Source: Monarcha castaneiventris obscurior (taxonomy: Eukaryota; Chordata; Aves; Passeriformes; Monarchidae). From it: DNA of 64,000 nucleotides. The notes below the pieces were generated by a model. That model had not been told where the DNA came from. It saw only the letters and a list, made by a program, of their open reading frames with translations, and did not search any database. The translations under genes and the position numbers were made by a program. Positions within the stretch are counted from its first letter, which is position 1, and every line of letters starts with the position of its first letter. Shown here piece after piece: positions 1 to 8,967 of this stretch. Location: NCBI GenBank assembly GCA_026261815.1, contig JAMPIT010000699.1, forward strand, positions 124,001 through 188,000, written 5' to 3'.

Positions 1-2
1 CT

Positions 3-1874
3 ACTCAGGCTAATGATAAGCGAACGCTGGGACCCGAACACCGAAGGGCCCTTGAACGCATCAGCTATAAGATTGTTACCAGCCACGCTGATCGGATTAA
101 ACCTGAGTTGCCTGTAAACCTCATGCTTGTCAATTCTGATACACCTCATATGCAGAACCCTCGCGAGCATCCCTGTGCTCTCATCATGCAGTGGGATGAA
201 AGGCATCCGCGACCACTGCGCATTCTCGAGTGGGTCTTTTTATCCATCAACCCGCCGAAAACTGTTTCGACCAGAATGGAGTGTTTTGCTCAACTCATCA
301 TGAAAGGTCGAATGCGTGTCGTTGACCTTCTGGGTCAAGATCCAGTCACTATATTTCTTCCAATGGTTCAGTCTTATCTGGAATGGGGCCTTCGACATTC
401 TGATGATCTCCATACTGCATTGCTTGGATTTACAGGAACCATTTCTAACCAGTACCCTCGCTCCAGGCTTCTAGCTCTGCTGAAAGGACAAGTAATGGAA
501 CAGCGTCCGTGGTTATCGGAGACTCCTGTGAATGGCATCACTGTTTTCACTGATGCTGGAAAGCGTTCTCGAAAAGCAGTGTGCACCTGGCTATCACGAT
601 ATGGGACATGGGAACGAAACATTCTCATGGGAGATACAGATGACTCATTGCAAACACTTGAGCTTAAAGCCGTTGTGTGGGCTTTCAGTAATTGGCATTC
701 AGTTGCTCTTAATATCGTGTCAGATTCTTTGTATGTAGTAGGTATGGTGAAGCGCATAGAACGTGCTATGATAAGGGAAGTGAAAAATCAAGCTCTTAAC
801 ATCCTCATCATTCACCTACTGAATCTGGTTAACCAACGCAGCGCCCCTTACTTTATCACTCACATTCGCAGTCATACCATGCACGGAGGCCTAGCTATTG
901 GCAACGAAGTAGCCGATAAGTTAGTGGCTCCTGCATGGGCAGGTCCATCAATTGACACCTTTGCTCAGGCACGCAATTCCCATGATTTTTTCCATCAGTC
1001 CGCAAAGATGCTGGCAAAACAGTTTAGAATCCCATTGATAGATGCTCAGGGAATTGTCAAGTCTTGCCCATCATGTCAAGAGCATGGGTTTGGCCTAGGT
1101 GTTGGAGTTAATCCTAGGGGTCTAAAACCTTTGCAATTGTGGCAAATGGATGTCACTCACATCAGTGAATTCGGTCGCCTTAAATACGTTCACGTGTGCA
1201 TTGATACCTTCTCTCAGGCAATCTGGGCTACAGCTCAGGCAGGTGAAACCACCCGACATGTGGAAAGACACCTATACAACTGCTTTGCAGTTCTTGGTGT
1301 CCCGGCAAAGCTCAAAACAGATAATGGGCCAGGATATAGATCCTTGCGCTTTGCTCGATTTTGTAATCTTTGGGGTATTACCCATGACACTGGCATTCCA
1401 CATGTTCCTACTGGTCAAGCCATCATAGAGCGTGCACATCAAACGTTAAAAGGTTTGCTGTTAAAACAAAAGGGGGAAACTGCAGGTATGTCTCCACATG
1501 AGAAGTTGCATAAAGCCTTGTATGTGCTTAATTATCTGAGATTGGCAAAGGACAGTCAGGAACCGCCGATATTGGTACACAGCTTGGCACTTCGGCCAGG
1601 TTCTAGTTCAGTAAGCCAGAGGGATAATGGGATCCTAGTGAGATACAGAGACCCGAAAACAGGGGAATGGAAAGGGCCTGCCACGGTCAAATTAACAGGA
1701 AGAGGATATATGTGTTTGCTTACAGGAGACGGATTGCTTTGGATACCAGCAAGATGGATTAAGCCATATCATTCTGATGCTGAATCCAGCGCACCTATCC
1801 AGAGATCCAGCTCACCTACAACGCCAGTTAGCCAGATACCAGCAGACACTGACACCACTGCTGAGACAACTTGA
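3..1874 (+). CDS. pol: ERV-A pol, 3' part (RT end, RNase H, integrase), 5' truncated by window
   Basis: One open frame runs from the window edge to a TGA at 1872-1874, so the gene begins outside the window. It opens in the RT connection region. RNase H follows, with Asp near 552 (TDAG), Glu near 660 (LELKA) and Asp near 723 (SDSLY). The integrase has a zinc-binding H...H...CPSCQ region near 970-1080 and a complete D,D,E triad: Asp near 1149 (MDVTH), Asp near 1320 (TDNGP), Glu near 1428 (IIERAH). A C-terminal SH3-like segment with GRGY and IPARWIKP follows. The family is class II (alpha/betaretrovirus-like). Integrase inserts proviral DNA and RNase H removes RNA from the RT hybrid. The frame has no stop or shift, unlike most ERVs here, suggesting a young or selected copy. 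Its last 98 bases overlap the ORF at 1777. Confidence 0.9.
   Translation, partial: TQANDKRTLGPEHRRALERISYKIVTSHADRIKPELPVNLMLVNSDTPHMQNPREHPCALIMQWDERHPRPLRILEWVFLSINPPKTVSTRMECFAQLIMKGRMRVVDLLGQDPVTIFLPMVQSYLEWGLRHSDDLHTALLGFTGTISNQYPRSRLLALLKGQVMEQRPWLSETPVNGITVFTDAGKRSRKAVCTWLSRYGTWERNILMGDTDDSLQTLELKAVVWAFSNWHSVALNIVSDSLYVVGMVKRIERAMIREVKNQALNILIIHLLNLVNQRSAPYFITHIRSHTMHGGLAIGNEVADKLVAPAWAGPSIDTFAQARNSHDFFHQSAKMLAKQFRIPLIDAQGIVKSCPSCQEHGFGLGVGVNPRGLKPLQLWQMDVTHISEFGRLKYVHVCIDTFSQAIWATAQAGETTRHVERHLYNCFAVLGVPAKLKTDNGPGYRSLRFARFCNLWGITHDTGIPHVPTGQAIIERAHQTLKGLLLKQKGETAGMSPHEKLHKALYVLNYLRLAKDSQEPPILVHSLALRPGSSSVSQRDNGILVRYRDPKTGEWKGPATVKLTGRGYMCLLTGDGLLWIPARWIKPYHSDAESSAPIQRSSSPTTPVSQIPADTDTTAETT
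1711..1725 (+). other. Candidate splice acceptor ahead of the inter-pol-env ORF
   Basis: A pyrimidine-rich run ends in TACAG at 1721-1725, inside the pol C-terminus. A subgenomic RNA spliced here would meet a two-codon upstream ORF (ATG at about 1754) and then the ATG at 1777. This is inference from motif and position only. Confidence 0.3.
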
Positions 1875-2481
1875 TTTGCATTACACGTTTCCAACAGACG
1901 CATCTGGTTTGTTAGCAGACTTACAGATAATAGTAGAAGAGCATGGACCCCGCTTCTTAAACAACAGGGCATTACAGAACCAGGCGTTTGACGCGTGTGC
2001 TACACACGGCACGGCTTGCAGACCGTGGGTGTGTGTGCGTTGTCCAGGATGTAACAGAGAAACGTGGAGAGTGGTCCGTCGACAAACATCAACAACAATC
2101 GATCCCGCAGTATTTTCTTGCGATCGCTGTGCAGGACAATTAGCGCGATATAGCTTGGCTGATTTTCTTTGTGCCTTTTTGGGACCAAACCATAGGCACC
2201 CTGACCCAGTCCAACCTTTGCCACCAGCTTTACGTAGACAGTTTAACCTTTTTCAGGATTTGCAGCTTATAGAAACTTTTGAGCAACGTATTTTAGGTTA
2301 TCTGGTATATAGGTTAGCAAGAAACTTAGCGCGTAGAAACTTAATTAATGGTAGTAGCATTGTAGACAGTTGTTGTGGCGAAGGCATACGAGTCCCTCGC
2401 AGTTGGCAGGTAGATCGACAAGATTGGGAAGCACAGAGAAGACGATGGCAACACAGACACAGACCATGGCAGCAACAGTGA
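1777..2481 (+). CDS. ERV-A extra ORF between pol and env, 234 aa, function unknown
   Basis: An ATG at 1777 opens 234 codons to TGA at 2479-2481, overlapping the last 98 bases of pol and the first 37 of env (ATG 2445), each in another frame. I do not recognise the product. Visible features are a cysteine-rich centre with two pairs, CVRCPGC near 2029 and CDRC near 2129, spaced like a zinc ribbon, preceded by other Cys and His residues; a Leu-rich helix-like stretch (about 2240-2340); and an Arg/Gln/Trp-rich basic C-terminus (about 2400-2478) like RNA-binding arginine-rich motifs. There is no signal peptide or clear membrane segment. No counterpart occurs in ERV-C, where pol and env nearly abut. 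Position recalls retroviral accessory genes, or orf-x of JSRV, but that is analogy. It could be a chance frame, although the 470 bases outside pol and env carry no other reading frame of note. Confidence 0.6.
   Translation: MLNPAHLSRDPAHLQRQLARYQQTLTPLLRQLDLHYTFPTDASGLLADLQIIVEEHGPRFLNNRALQNQAFDACATHGTACRPWVCVRCPGCNRETWRVVRRQTSTTIDPAVFSCDRCAGQLARYSLADFLCAFLGPNHRHPDPVQPLPPALRRQFNLFQDLQLIETFEQRILGYLVYRLARNLARRNLINGSSIVDSCCGEGIRVPRSWQVDRQDWEAQRRRWQHRHRPWQQQ
2241..2256 (+). other. Candidate splice acceptor for ERV-A env
   Basis: A pyrimidine-rich stretch ends in TTTTTCAG at 2249-2256, inside the extra ORF. From here the next ATG (about 2348) opens a five-codon ORF, then comes the env ATG at 2445. 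Together with the site at 1725 this would give two separate subgenomic messages. No splice donor is inside the window. Confidence 0.35.
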
Positions 2482-3836
2482 TGTTAATAGCTTTGGGGTT
2501 ATGTGGAATATCTGGATTGCATACAATAAACCCCAGACAGAATATGTGGGTCACCTGGGCTAATCAAACCGGACAAACATCGTTTTGTCTATCTATGGCA
2601 ACACCGTCTGACCCATTTCGTACTTGTCTGATAGGGGTTCCCTACTTACGATTACAAGATTGGAAAGGGTGGGTGAAAGACGCGAACATATTGAAGGAGA
2701 GTGTAATAAACTGGACATGTTATACCATCTTTGCCAAAAGTCCCTCTCGCTGTGTCAATCAAACCGCTATAGCGGCTGGCCTGATAATCAACAACTTAAA
2801 CAGGCCAATGCCCCAAGATCCACAAGAGCTCGATTTAGTAGGCTCAACCTTTGGAAATAACTCTTGTATTTCATTTGGAGGACCAGCCTTTACAGGAGCA
2901 AGGTTTTCTAAGCAGTATCACCGGTCATCTTGGTTTAATGTATCGAGCACCTCCAAGTGGTTTGAATATCAAAATAAGAATGGCTATTGTAATGGTAGTT
3001 TGGGAGCGGAAGCAGGAGGCAGCAGATTTGCTATTTGGAACAATGACACAGCCAAAGCATTTCCACCAGGGTACTTTCTAATTTGCGGAGACCGGGCATG
3101 GCAAGGAATCCCTGTAAAAATTTATGGAGGACCTTGCTATATTGGCAAACTCACTCTTTTTGCCCCTTCAATGACTGATGTCTTTCAGAACGTGAGTAAA
3201 ATGAGAACAAAGCGATCTATAGATCAATTAGGCCCTAATTGTAAGGATAACGTTCAATTACAAGGAAAAGTAACCCGAGTGTTACTAGCACTATTTGTGC
3301 CAGGGGCTGCAGCTGGAAATGCACTGCGAGAATTAAATCACCTAGCCTGTTGGACCGCTAAGCAACTTAACATAACATCAAACACAATATCAGAGTTGCT
3401 GCAAGATGTTAACGGTGTTAGACATGCAGTGCTACAAAACAGAGCTGCAATAGATTTCTTGTTGCTAGCTCACGGTCATGGCTGTGAAGAGTTTGATGGA
3501 ATGTGCTGTATGAATCTATCTGACCACTCGCAATCGATCTCTGCTCATTTGCGGCAGTTGAGGGAGAACATGAAGAAGATAAAAATCGTAGAGTCGCCTT
3601 TAGGGGATTGGTTAGCAAGTTGGGGTATTAAAGGGTGGTTAATAGAGTACGTTAAGATGGGACTTGTGATTTTAGTTGTTATTCTGATTGTATGTATATT
3701 GGTACCATGTATTGTTAAGTGTTTGATAAGGTCAGTAGAAAAAACAGTAAACCAGGTTTGGATTGCTCAAAAGACAGAGGGGGGATTTGTAGAGGATAAG
3801 TATCTGGGCTTACGTGGACATGTAGTGAATATGTAG
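2445..3836 (+). CDS. env: ERV-A env, full-length open envelope (alpharetrovirus-like TM)
   Basis: The frame is open from ATG 2445 to TAG at 3834-3836 (463 codons); earlier in-frame TTG codons are less likely starts. A hydrophobic signal segment lies at about 2466-2520, followed by a glycosylated SU with many N-x-S/T sites. A furin site RTKR ends at 3215, giving a TM subunit. The TM has a helix with LQNRAAIDFLLLA near 3430-3470 (immunosuppressive-type segment) and CX6CC near 3483-3510, the covalently linked SU-TM type shared by alpha- and gammaretroviruses; the wording around it is alpharetrovirus-like. A membrane anchor lies at about 3655-3720 and a short tail follows. No stop or frameshift is seen. 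Env mediates receptor binding and membrane fusion. The tail crosses the polypurine tract and the start of the LTR. Confidence 0.9.
   Translation: MATQTQTMAATVMLIALGLCGISGLHTINPRQNMWVTWANQTGQTSFCLSMATPSDPFRTCLIGVPYLRLQDWKGWVKDANILKESVINWTCYTIFAKSPSRCVNQTAIAAGLIINNLNRPMPQDPQELDLVGSTFGNNSCISFGGPAFTGARFSKQYHRSSWFNVSSTSKWFEYQNKNGYCNGSLGAEAGGSRFAIWNNDTAKAFPPGYFLICGDRAWQGIPVKIYGGPCYIGKLTLFAPSMTDVFQNVSKMRTKRSIDQLGPNCKDNVQLQGKVTRVLLALFVPGAAAGNALRELNHLACWTAKQLNITSNTISELLQDVNGVRHAVLQNRAAIDFLLLAHGHGCEEFDGMCCMNLSDHSQSISAHLRQLRENMKKIKIVESPLGDWLASWGIKGWLIEYVKMGLVILVVILIVCILVPCIVKCLIRSVEKTVNQVWIAQKTEGGFVEDKYLGLRGHVVNM
3769..3785 (+). other. Polypurine tract of ERV-A
   Basis: A purine run ending in AGAGGGGGGA, two bases before a TG that opens the LTR. 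It primes plus-strand DNA synthesis in retroviruses. It lies inside the env tail coding region. Confidence 0.75.
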
Positions 3837-4241
3837 ACATATATATATATATATACATATAGTACATAAGTAGACAGTGAGCAATCCAAACTTGTTAGAT
3901 GAGAAATAAGCCTCTGCATTTAGAAAGCAATAGGCCTCTGCATTCCTTTCCCAAGGCCGTTCGTACAACATCTGTGAGAAAGGGAGCTTAACTCCCAGGT
4001 GTCTGGAAAGGAGTTTGGCAGAAGAAATTATTATTGTAGCCTTCTGATACGGGAGTCAGAGCACTAATTAGTATAGAGAAAACTGTGTGAAACTTTGTGT
4101 GGGAAAAGCACTGTGAGAAAACTTATCTTATGACTTATTTTTAGTATTGTCACTTAGGGTATAAGAATACCTGGGGTTTTCGGAATAAACGGCTTCACTT
4201 GGATCACATTGATCGTGTGTGTTGTCCATTATTTACCCGCA
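3788..4241 (+). mobile_element. 3' LTR of ERV-A, about 454 bp
   Basis: It begins with TG right after the polypurine tract and ends CCCGCA at 4241. It holds an (AT)n run at 3840-3856, a TATA-like TATAAGA at 4160-4166 and AATAAA at 4184-4189, the close spacing expected for a short R region. The 5' LTR is outside the window, so the boundaries rest on these signals and on the abrupt start of ERV-B LTR sequence at 4242. Confidence 0.7.
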
Positions 4242-4534
4242 GTAAACAAGGCTATAAATTGCATGAAGGAATGCACAGTTTAGGAAAGCTGGACATCTGA
4301 AGAGACACTCTTCTGATAAGAAAATACCTAGTTCCCTGCGTTATACCTAACCAATCAGGAGTGTTATAACATTTTGCGGGGCTGGACATGTAGCTGGGTG
4401 AACCAATGCAATGTAATCACGTAGTGCAATGCTTTTAGAAGATTTTATAGAAAAGTAGCAAGGAAACGAAGAATAAAGGTCTCAGTTCCAAATCATATTG
4501 ATTTGCTGTCTGTTTCCTGCCTCTGCCCCCCACA
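4242..4534 (+). mobile_element. 5' LTR of ERV-B, lacking its first about 119 bp
   Basis: This matches 8675-8967 almost base for base, including a TATA-like TTTATAGA near 4444, AATAAA at 4472-4477 and the end CCCCCACA. The 3' copy carries about 119 extra bases at its start (8557-8675). The missing part is what would be expected if ERV-A had inserted after it, so that the rest of this LTR lies left of the window. Confidence 0.85.
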
Positions 4535-4537
4535 TTG

Positions 4538-4555
4538 TGGTGAGCCCGACGTGAT
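4538..4555 (+). other. Primer binding site of ERV-B, tRNA-Trp type
   Basis: Three bases after the LTR end, 18 bases match the complement of the tRNA-Trp 3' end (the alpharetrovirus primer) with one mismatch at the seventh base. This sets the strand of ERV-B as plus. Confidence 0.75.
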
Positions 4556-4696
4556 ACTGTGACCAGAGCGGTGTCGTTTTACGAAGTCGGGAGAGGCTAA
4601 GAAGAAGAAACCCCACTGCGGTTGCGACCGGGCGTTCGAGAGTGACGCGTTGTGGCCACGTCGACCGGTGAGTCGAAAGAAAAAGAATAGAGCGGG

Positions 4697-5055
4697 ATGG
4701 GGAATGCCGTATCGGCAGTGGAAAAAGCCACCGTGGACGCCCTTGTTCGTGTAGGGCAGAAACGGGACTCTCCGCTTGACCGTGCTGATTTGACTAAGTT
4801 ACTATACTGAGCGAAGCGGAGAGGGCTGATTACAGATATGGTGCAAGTCTTGTCAAAAGATGCCTGGGTCCAAGTAGGCACAGACCTGTGAGAAGCTATT
4901 CAATCCAGCCATAAAGAGGCTAAAAGTCTAGCAAAGATTTACCGGCAGGTCCGGCATTTAATTGAACATATTCACGCTGAAGCAAATGTGCAAGCTGTAG
5001 TAAAAGACATTTTTCGAATGGCAGAAGAGAGAACCCCATTTTACAACCTCTAACG
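4697..5055 (+). pseudogene. gag: ERV-B gag matrix remnant
   Basis: An ATG at 4697 begins with Met-Gly-Asn, a myristoylation-type gag start, 140 bases after the primer site. The frame is broken by TGA codons near 4808 and 4889 and ends at a TAA near 5053. Between the stops the matrix-like helical sequence remains readable. Both internal TGA codons may come from tryptophan codons by G-to-A change, but that is inference. Gag structural function is lost. Confidence 0.7.
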
Positions 5056-7736
5056 CCGCCTGCGAGGTGTCCCGCAGTGTTCCCTGAAGGGTTAACAGCA
5101 GCGAAAAGGGAGGCGAGTGTGTTCCACCGCTACCCCTCCTCACAGCCTAATCCACAGCGGCTTATCGGAGGAGGGATTCAAATACAAATGATAGGTATGC
5201 ACAGGCGGAGTCGCTTTGAAGAAAAAAAAAAAAAAAAAAAAAAAAGAGGGCTAACAAAAGAAAGGAAAATGCAACTTAATACTAAATCAAATACCGAATC
5301 TGTGTATTAAAGTACTAAGCAGCCAGACTGTGTTAGCAGCGGGGATCGCAGAGCACATCTCCCCGAGGCAAAAAAGGCTGCAAAAGTCGGAGCAAAGGAG
5401 GAGGGGGGAGCCCGCCTCCCCGCCCGGTCGAGAGCCGAAATTCGAACTGTAACAAATCTCAGGCTTCCCAGAACATTGAATATAATTGGCAGCACAGCAG
5501 AAACAGCAAGGGAGAAGCATGGGGCGTGCAAGGGGGGTGCGGGCTCGTCTCAGACGGTTTCGCAGTCCGTGGAGCGAGCCGTTCGGGGCTTGAGCAGACA
5601 GAGCAACAAAAGCAGCTTTAGACAAAAACCCATATCTGCGGTGCACGGTCCCCCTGGGTTGCCTACTTTTGAGCAGAATGCTCCAGAATCCAGCCTTAAG
5701 AGCTTCGCTCCGAAAGTTTGTAATACAGTTGCAAAGTTACGGACTATTCCGTACAACAAAATGGCGGCGCCCTGGTTACCATAGTAAACAATGTTATGTA
5801 CTTCCGTCTCCGCCATCTTGTGACCAACAAGTGACTTGTCCTCCGCCTGCATCGCCACCTGTGGCCGCTTCTGTTATTGCACCCTCAGATACACACAATA
5901 ACAGCTACAGAGAACAAGGAGATGCAGCCACACCAAGCCACAGAAAATACAATGCAGAACATGCGTCAACTGTCCTGCAGATCCTGTAGATCTACAGCAT
6001 CTCTTAAGAGAAAATAATTGAAGCAAGCCAATTTTGAGGATCAGCTAAAAAGGGAACACTCAACTCTGATTTCAGTTTTGTTGTATTTAACTGATGTTAG
6101 GTTTAAGTTGTGTTCATTTAATTCCTGTTAAGTTTAAGTTATGTTCAGATTAATTCTTAATCAGTTTCAGTGATGTTAACTTTAGATTGAAAGATACAGT
6201 TCTTTTATTATAAGGATAAGATTGAACCAATCAAAATAATTATGATAAATTGGCAAGTAACTGTTCAAAAATATAAGATAATAAGTTATAAAGGTATATG
6301 AAATGTGGCTTTTTAAAACCTCAAATTAATTGAAAATTCCATGGGTATAAGTGTTCTGCATTGGTCAATTGTAATGGTTATTCGTGACAATCTTTGCTGT
6401 TTTATCTTTCATAGGTAGCAGAAAAAGATGAGTAACAATTCCAGACTATGCATATGATTAATTGTAAGGTGTTTAGTACTTTCTTTCTTGCTTTTGCTTC
6501 ACTTAATTGTCATATACACATAAGTGTGCAAGAAAATGTAACCTTAATTTCCTAAGTCAGTTGTCTCTGTTGTATTAACGATTCTGAATATGTTCTTAGT
6601 GTCATATTGTGAATTCACAGGCATGTCATGAAGGGCATCATCCAGAAGATATTATTCTATGTTATGCATATGCATTTCTTTGGTTGTTTGCAGTTTTTTC
6701 GTGGTACCACTGATAACTTCGCTAAAGATAAATTACAAAGCCGGCTACTTTACAGACTTTTACATACTGTTGTCTAGCTATTTGCAAGACATGGATCCTT
6801 TTAGGAAACTCTCACAGCTGTTACTAATAAAGGTTTGTTTGTAAGATATGTTAGGGAACCCTTCCAGCTAAGGCCTTGGCTCTGGCCAAGCCATGGCCGT
6901 ACCTGGTTGGGCAACATGCCAACAGACCCAGGTGTTTCTGCACTAAAACTGTAATTAAGTCACCTTGACTTGCTAATGTGGATGTATGAAAGCTGGACCC
7001 CTTTTGAGGTACATTTGGAAGCCTTGCCCGGGAAGGTTTTTCCAGGTCCTCGTGAAGTGGAGTCACCAGCTACAGCAGACTGGGTGATACGTCAGTATCT
7101 AGGCAATTAAATGTGTATTATTCTAAGTTACTGTCCTTTTATCATGTGCTGTAAATTGTGTGTATTATCCTGTTTGTTCTTACTTAGTGGGACTCTACTG
7201 TCTTATAGCATGTGTTCGCTTACTATTATGTTGCCTTTATGTTCACAGTGACAACTGCACAGGTTATCACTGAAGAGAAACGAGAAATGGCTCCCCAGGA
7301 GCATTTGGATAGTACAATATTTACACTAAAAGTTTTTGCAAGTAGAGCATCAATTTAATCCCTGGCAGAACGATGCCAGTCTGAAGGTTTGTGTGTGTGG
7401 AACCAATTTCCAAAAGGTTTTATGTAAAAATCCATAATTGAGTGTGTAATAGCAACACCTAGCTAAATTTACTAACCTAGAAGAGAAAGTACACAAGTGT
7501 TTTATTGCCAGCAAGTCTAAAGTGGCTACCTGCTTGTCTGGATAAACATCAGTTTGCCTCTAAGAAAACAAGGCGGAGCCAGCAAAGAGGTATCAATAGG
7601 TTGTGTTGCCACAAGGGATGCTTAAGTCTCCCGTGATGTGCCAGCTGTGTGTTACTTAGGTGCTAGCTCCATCAGAAAAAACAAACAAACAAACAAAACC
7701 AAACAAACAAACAAAAAGAAAAAAACCAAAAAGGGT
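5056..7736 (+). other. ERV-B interior: decayed gag tail, then AT-rich sequence without a recognisable gene
   Basis: 5056-5990 is moderately GC-rich and probably the rest of gag (Pro/Gln-rich in places), but no capsid or zinc-knuckle motif survives. A pure A run of 24 bases lies at 5222-5245. From about 6000 to 7675 composition turns AT-rich, with no ORF of note and no retroviral motif on either strand. A (CAAA)n-like repeat at about 7676-7732 directly precedes the RT remnant. The AT-rich part may be a later insertion into the provirus or captured DNA. I see nothing else to name. Confidence 0.5.
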
Positions 7737-8614
7737 ACCCACAGTGTCCTATCTATCATTACATGGATGATATTCTGATAGCAGGGAAACATACAGATGT
7801 TGCAAACCTGTTACCTGCCTTACAGCAGTAAATGCCCGAGGCAGGCCTTCAAATTACTCCTGGAAAGGTCTGGCAGCAAGCCCCATGGAAATATCTGGGG
7901 ATGCTTATCACTGAAGCCCAAATTCAGTCTCAGAAATCAACAATTTGCACCAAAATTCAAACTTTGACAGATGCTCAAAAATTAACTGGGGACATACAGT
8001 AAATTCGTGGTACTTGTGACATAACTAATGAAGATCTTAAATCCCTAATGCCATTGTTACAAAGGGAAAATCAAGCCAAATTGCTGTACAAGCTATCTGA
8101 AAAAACAACACTAAAGCATCTTGCTTGCTGGGTAGCAAAGCAAGCCAATGTCACTACAGCCATATTATCGCAAATGTCACAAGATCTTAACAGCATACGC
8201 CAGGCAGTATTACAAAATAGGGCCGCCATAGACTACCTGTTGTTAGCACAAGGACAAAGGTGCGAGGACATACAAAGCATGTGTTGTTTTAACATTTCTA
8301 ACCACAGTAATTCTATTCATAAGCAGTTACAATGGCTCAAAAATCATACAAAAAAGATTACAGTCAATCACAATCCATTGAATAATTGGCTTTTGTCCCT
8401 GAGACTAACGCCATGGGTAAAAGAAATTGTACAAACCGTCATGTTAGTCGTTTTTGTTATTTTAGTAGTATGCTTATTTGAACCTTGTCTTTTTAGCATT
8501 ATTTCCTCCAGAATGACCAAGCTTGCCAAAACTGTTTTTGAAAAGAGAGGGGGAGATGCCGAGGCCTTTGTGGGTGCACTCAGCTTGCAGCCTCTGTATA
8601 GAAAACTTTTGTGA
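7737..8614 (+). pseudogene. ERV-B RT fragment fused by deletion to the env TM subunit
   Basis: The first part encodes the RT active-site region with YMDD at 7760-7771 and the following thumb sequence, interrupted by TAA at 7829 and 8000. In the same frame, at about 8075-8110, it runs straight into env TM sequence: a heptad-rich helix, LQNRAAIDYLLLA near 8210, CX6CC near 8262-8290, N-glycosylation sites and a membrane anchor near 8430-8500. The last 189 codons (8048-8614) are open. A deletion has removed RNase H, integrase and SU. The result lacks a signal peptide, so export is unlikely unless it is spliced to one. Confidence 0.85.
8541..8556 (+). other. Polypurine tract of ERV-B
   Basis: AAAAGAGAGGGGGAGA lies immediately before the TG of the 3' LTR, inside the end of the fused reading frame. 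Confidence 0.7.
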
Positions 8615-8967
8615 CTGCAAGTATTGGTACGTGCAGCTTCTCAAGGGCAGTTCGCCCTTGAGAAAAGTAAGATGGTAAACAAGGCTATAAATTGCATGAA
8701 GGAATACACAGTTTAGGAAAGCTGGACATCTGAAGAGACACTCTTCTGATAAGAAAATACCTAGTTCCCTGCGTTATACCTAACCAATCAGGAGTGTTAT
8801 AACATTTTGTGGGGCTGGACATGTAGCTGGGTGAACCAATGTAATGTAATCACGTAGTGCAATGCTTTTAGAAGATTTTATAGAAAAGTAGCAAGGAAAC
8901 GAAGAATAAAGGTCTCAGTTCCAAATCATATTGATTTGCTGTCTGTTTCCTGCCTCTGCCCCCCACA
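8557..8967 (+). mobile_element. 3' LTR of ERV-B, about 411 bp
   Basis: It starts TGCC after the polypurine tract and ends CCCCACA at 8967. The last 293 bases are nearly identical to 4242-4534. A short inverted repeat (AAGGGCAG...CGCCCTTG) is visible near 8643-8660. The few differences between the LTRs point to a fairly recent insertion despite the decayed interior, which suggests the element may have spread in defective form. Confidence 0.85.

Noticed and set aside
5056..5250. Processed pseudogene suggested by the 24-base A run
   Set aside because: No identifiable coding sequence or target duplication beside the run; it lies inside decayed ERV-B gag.
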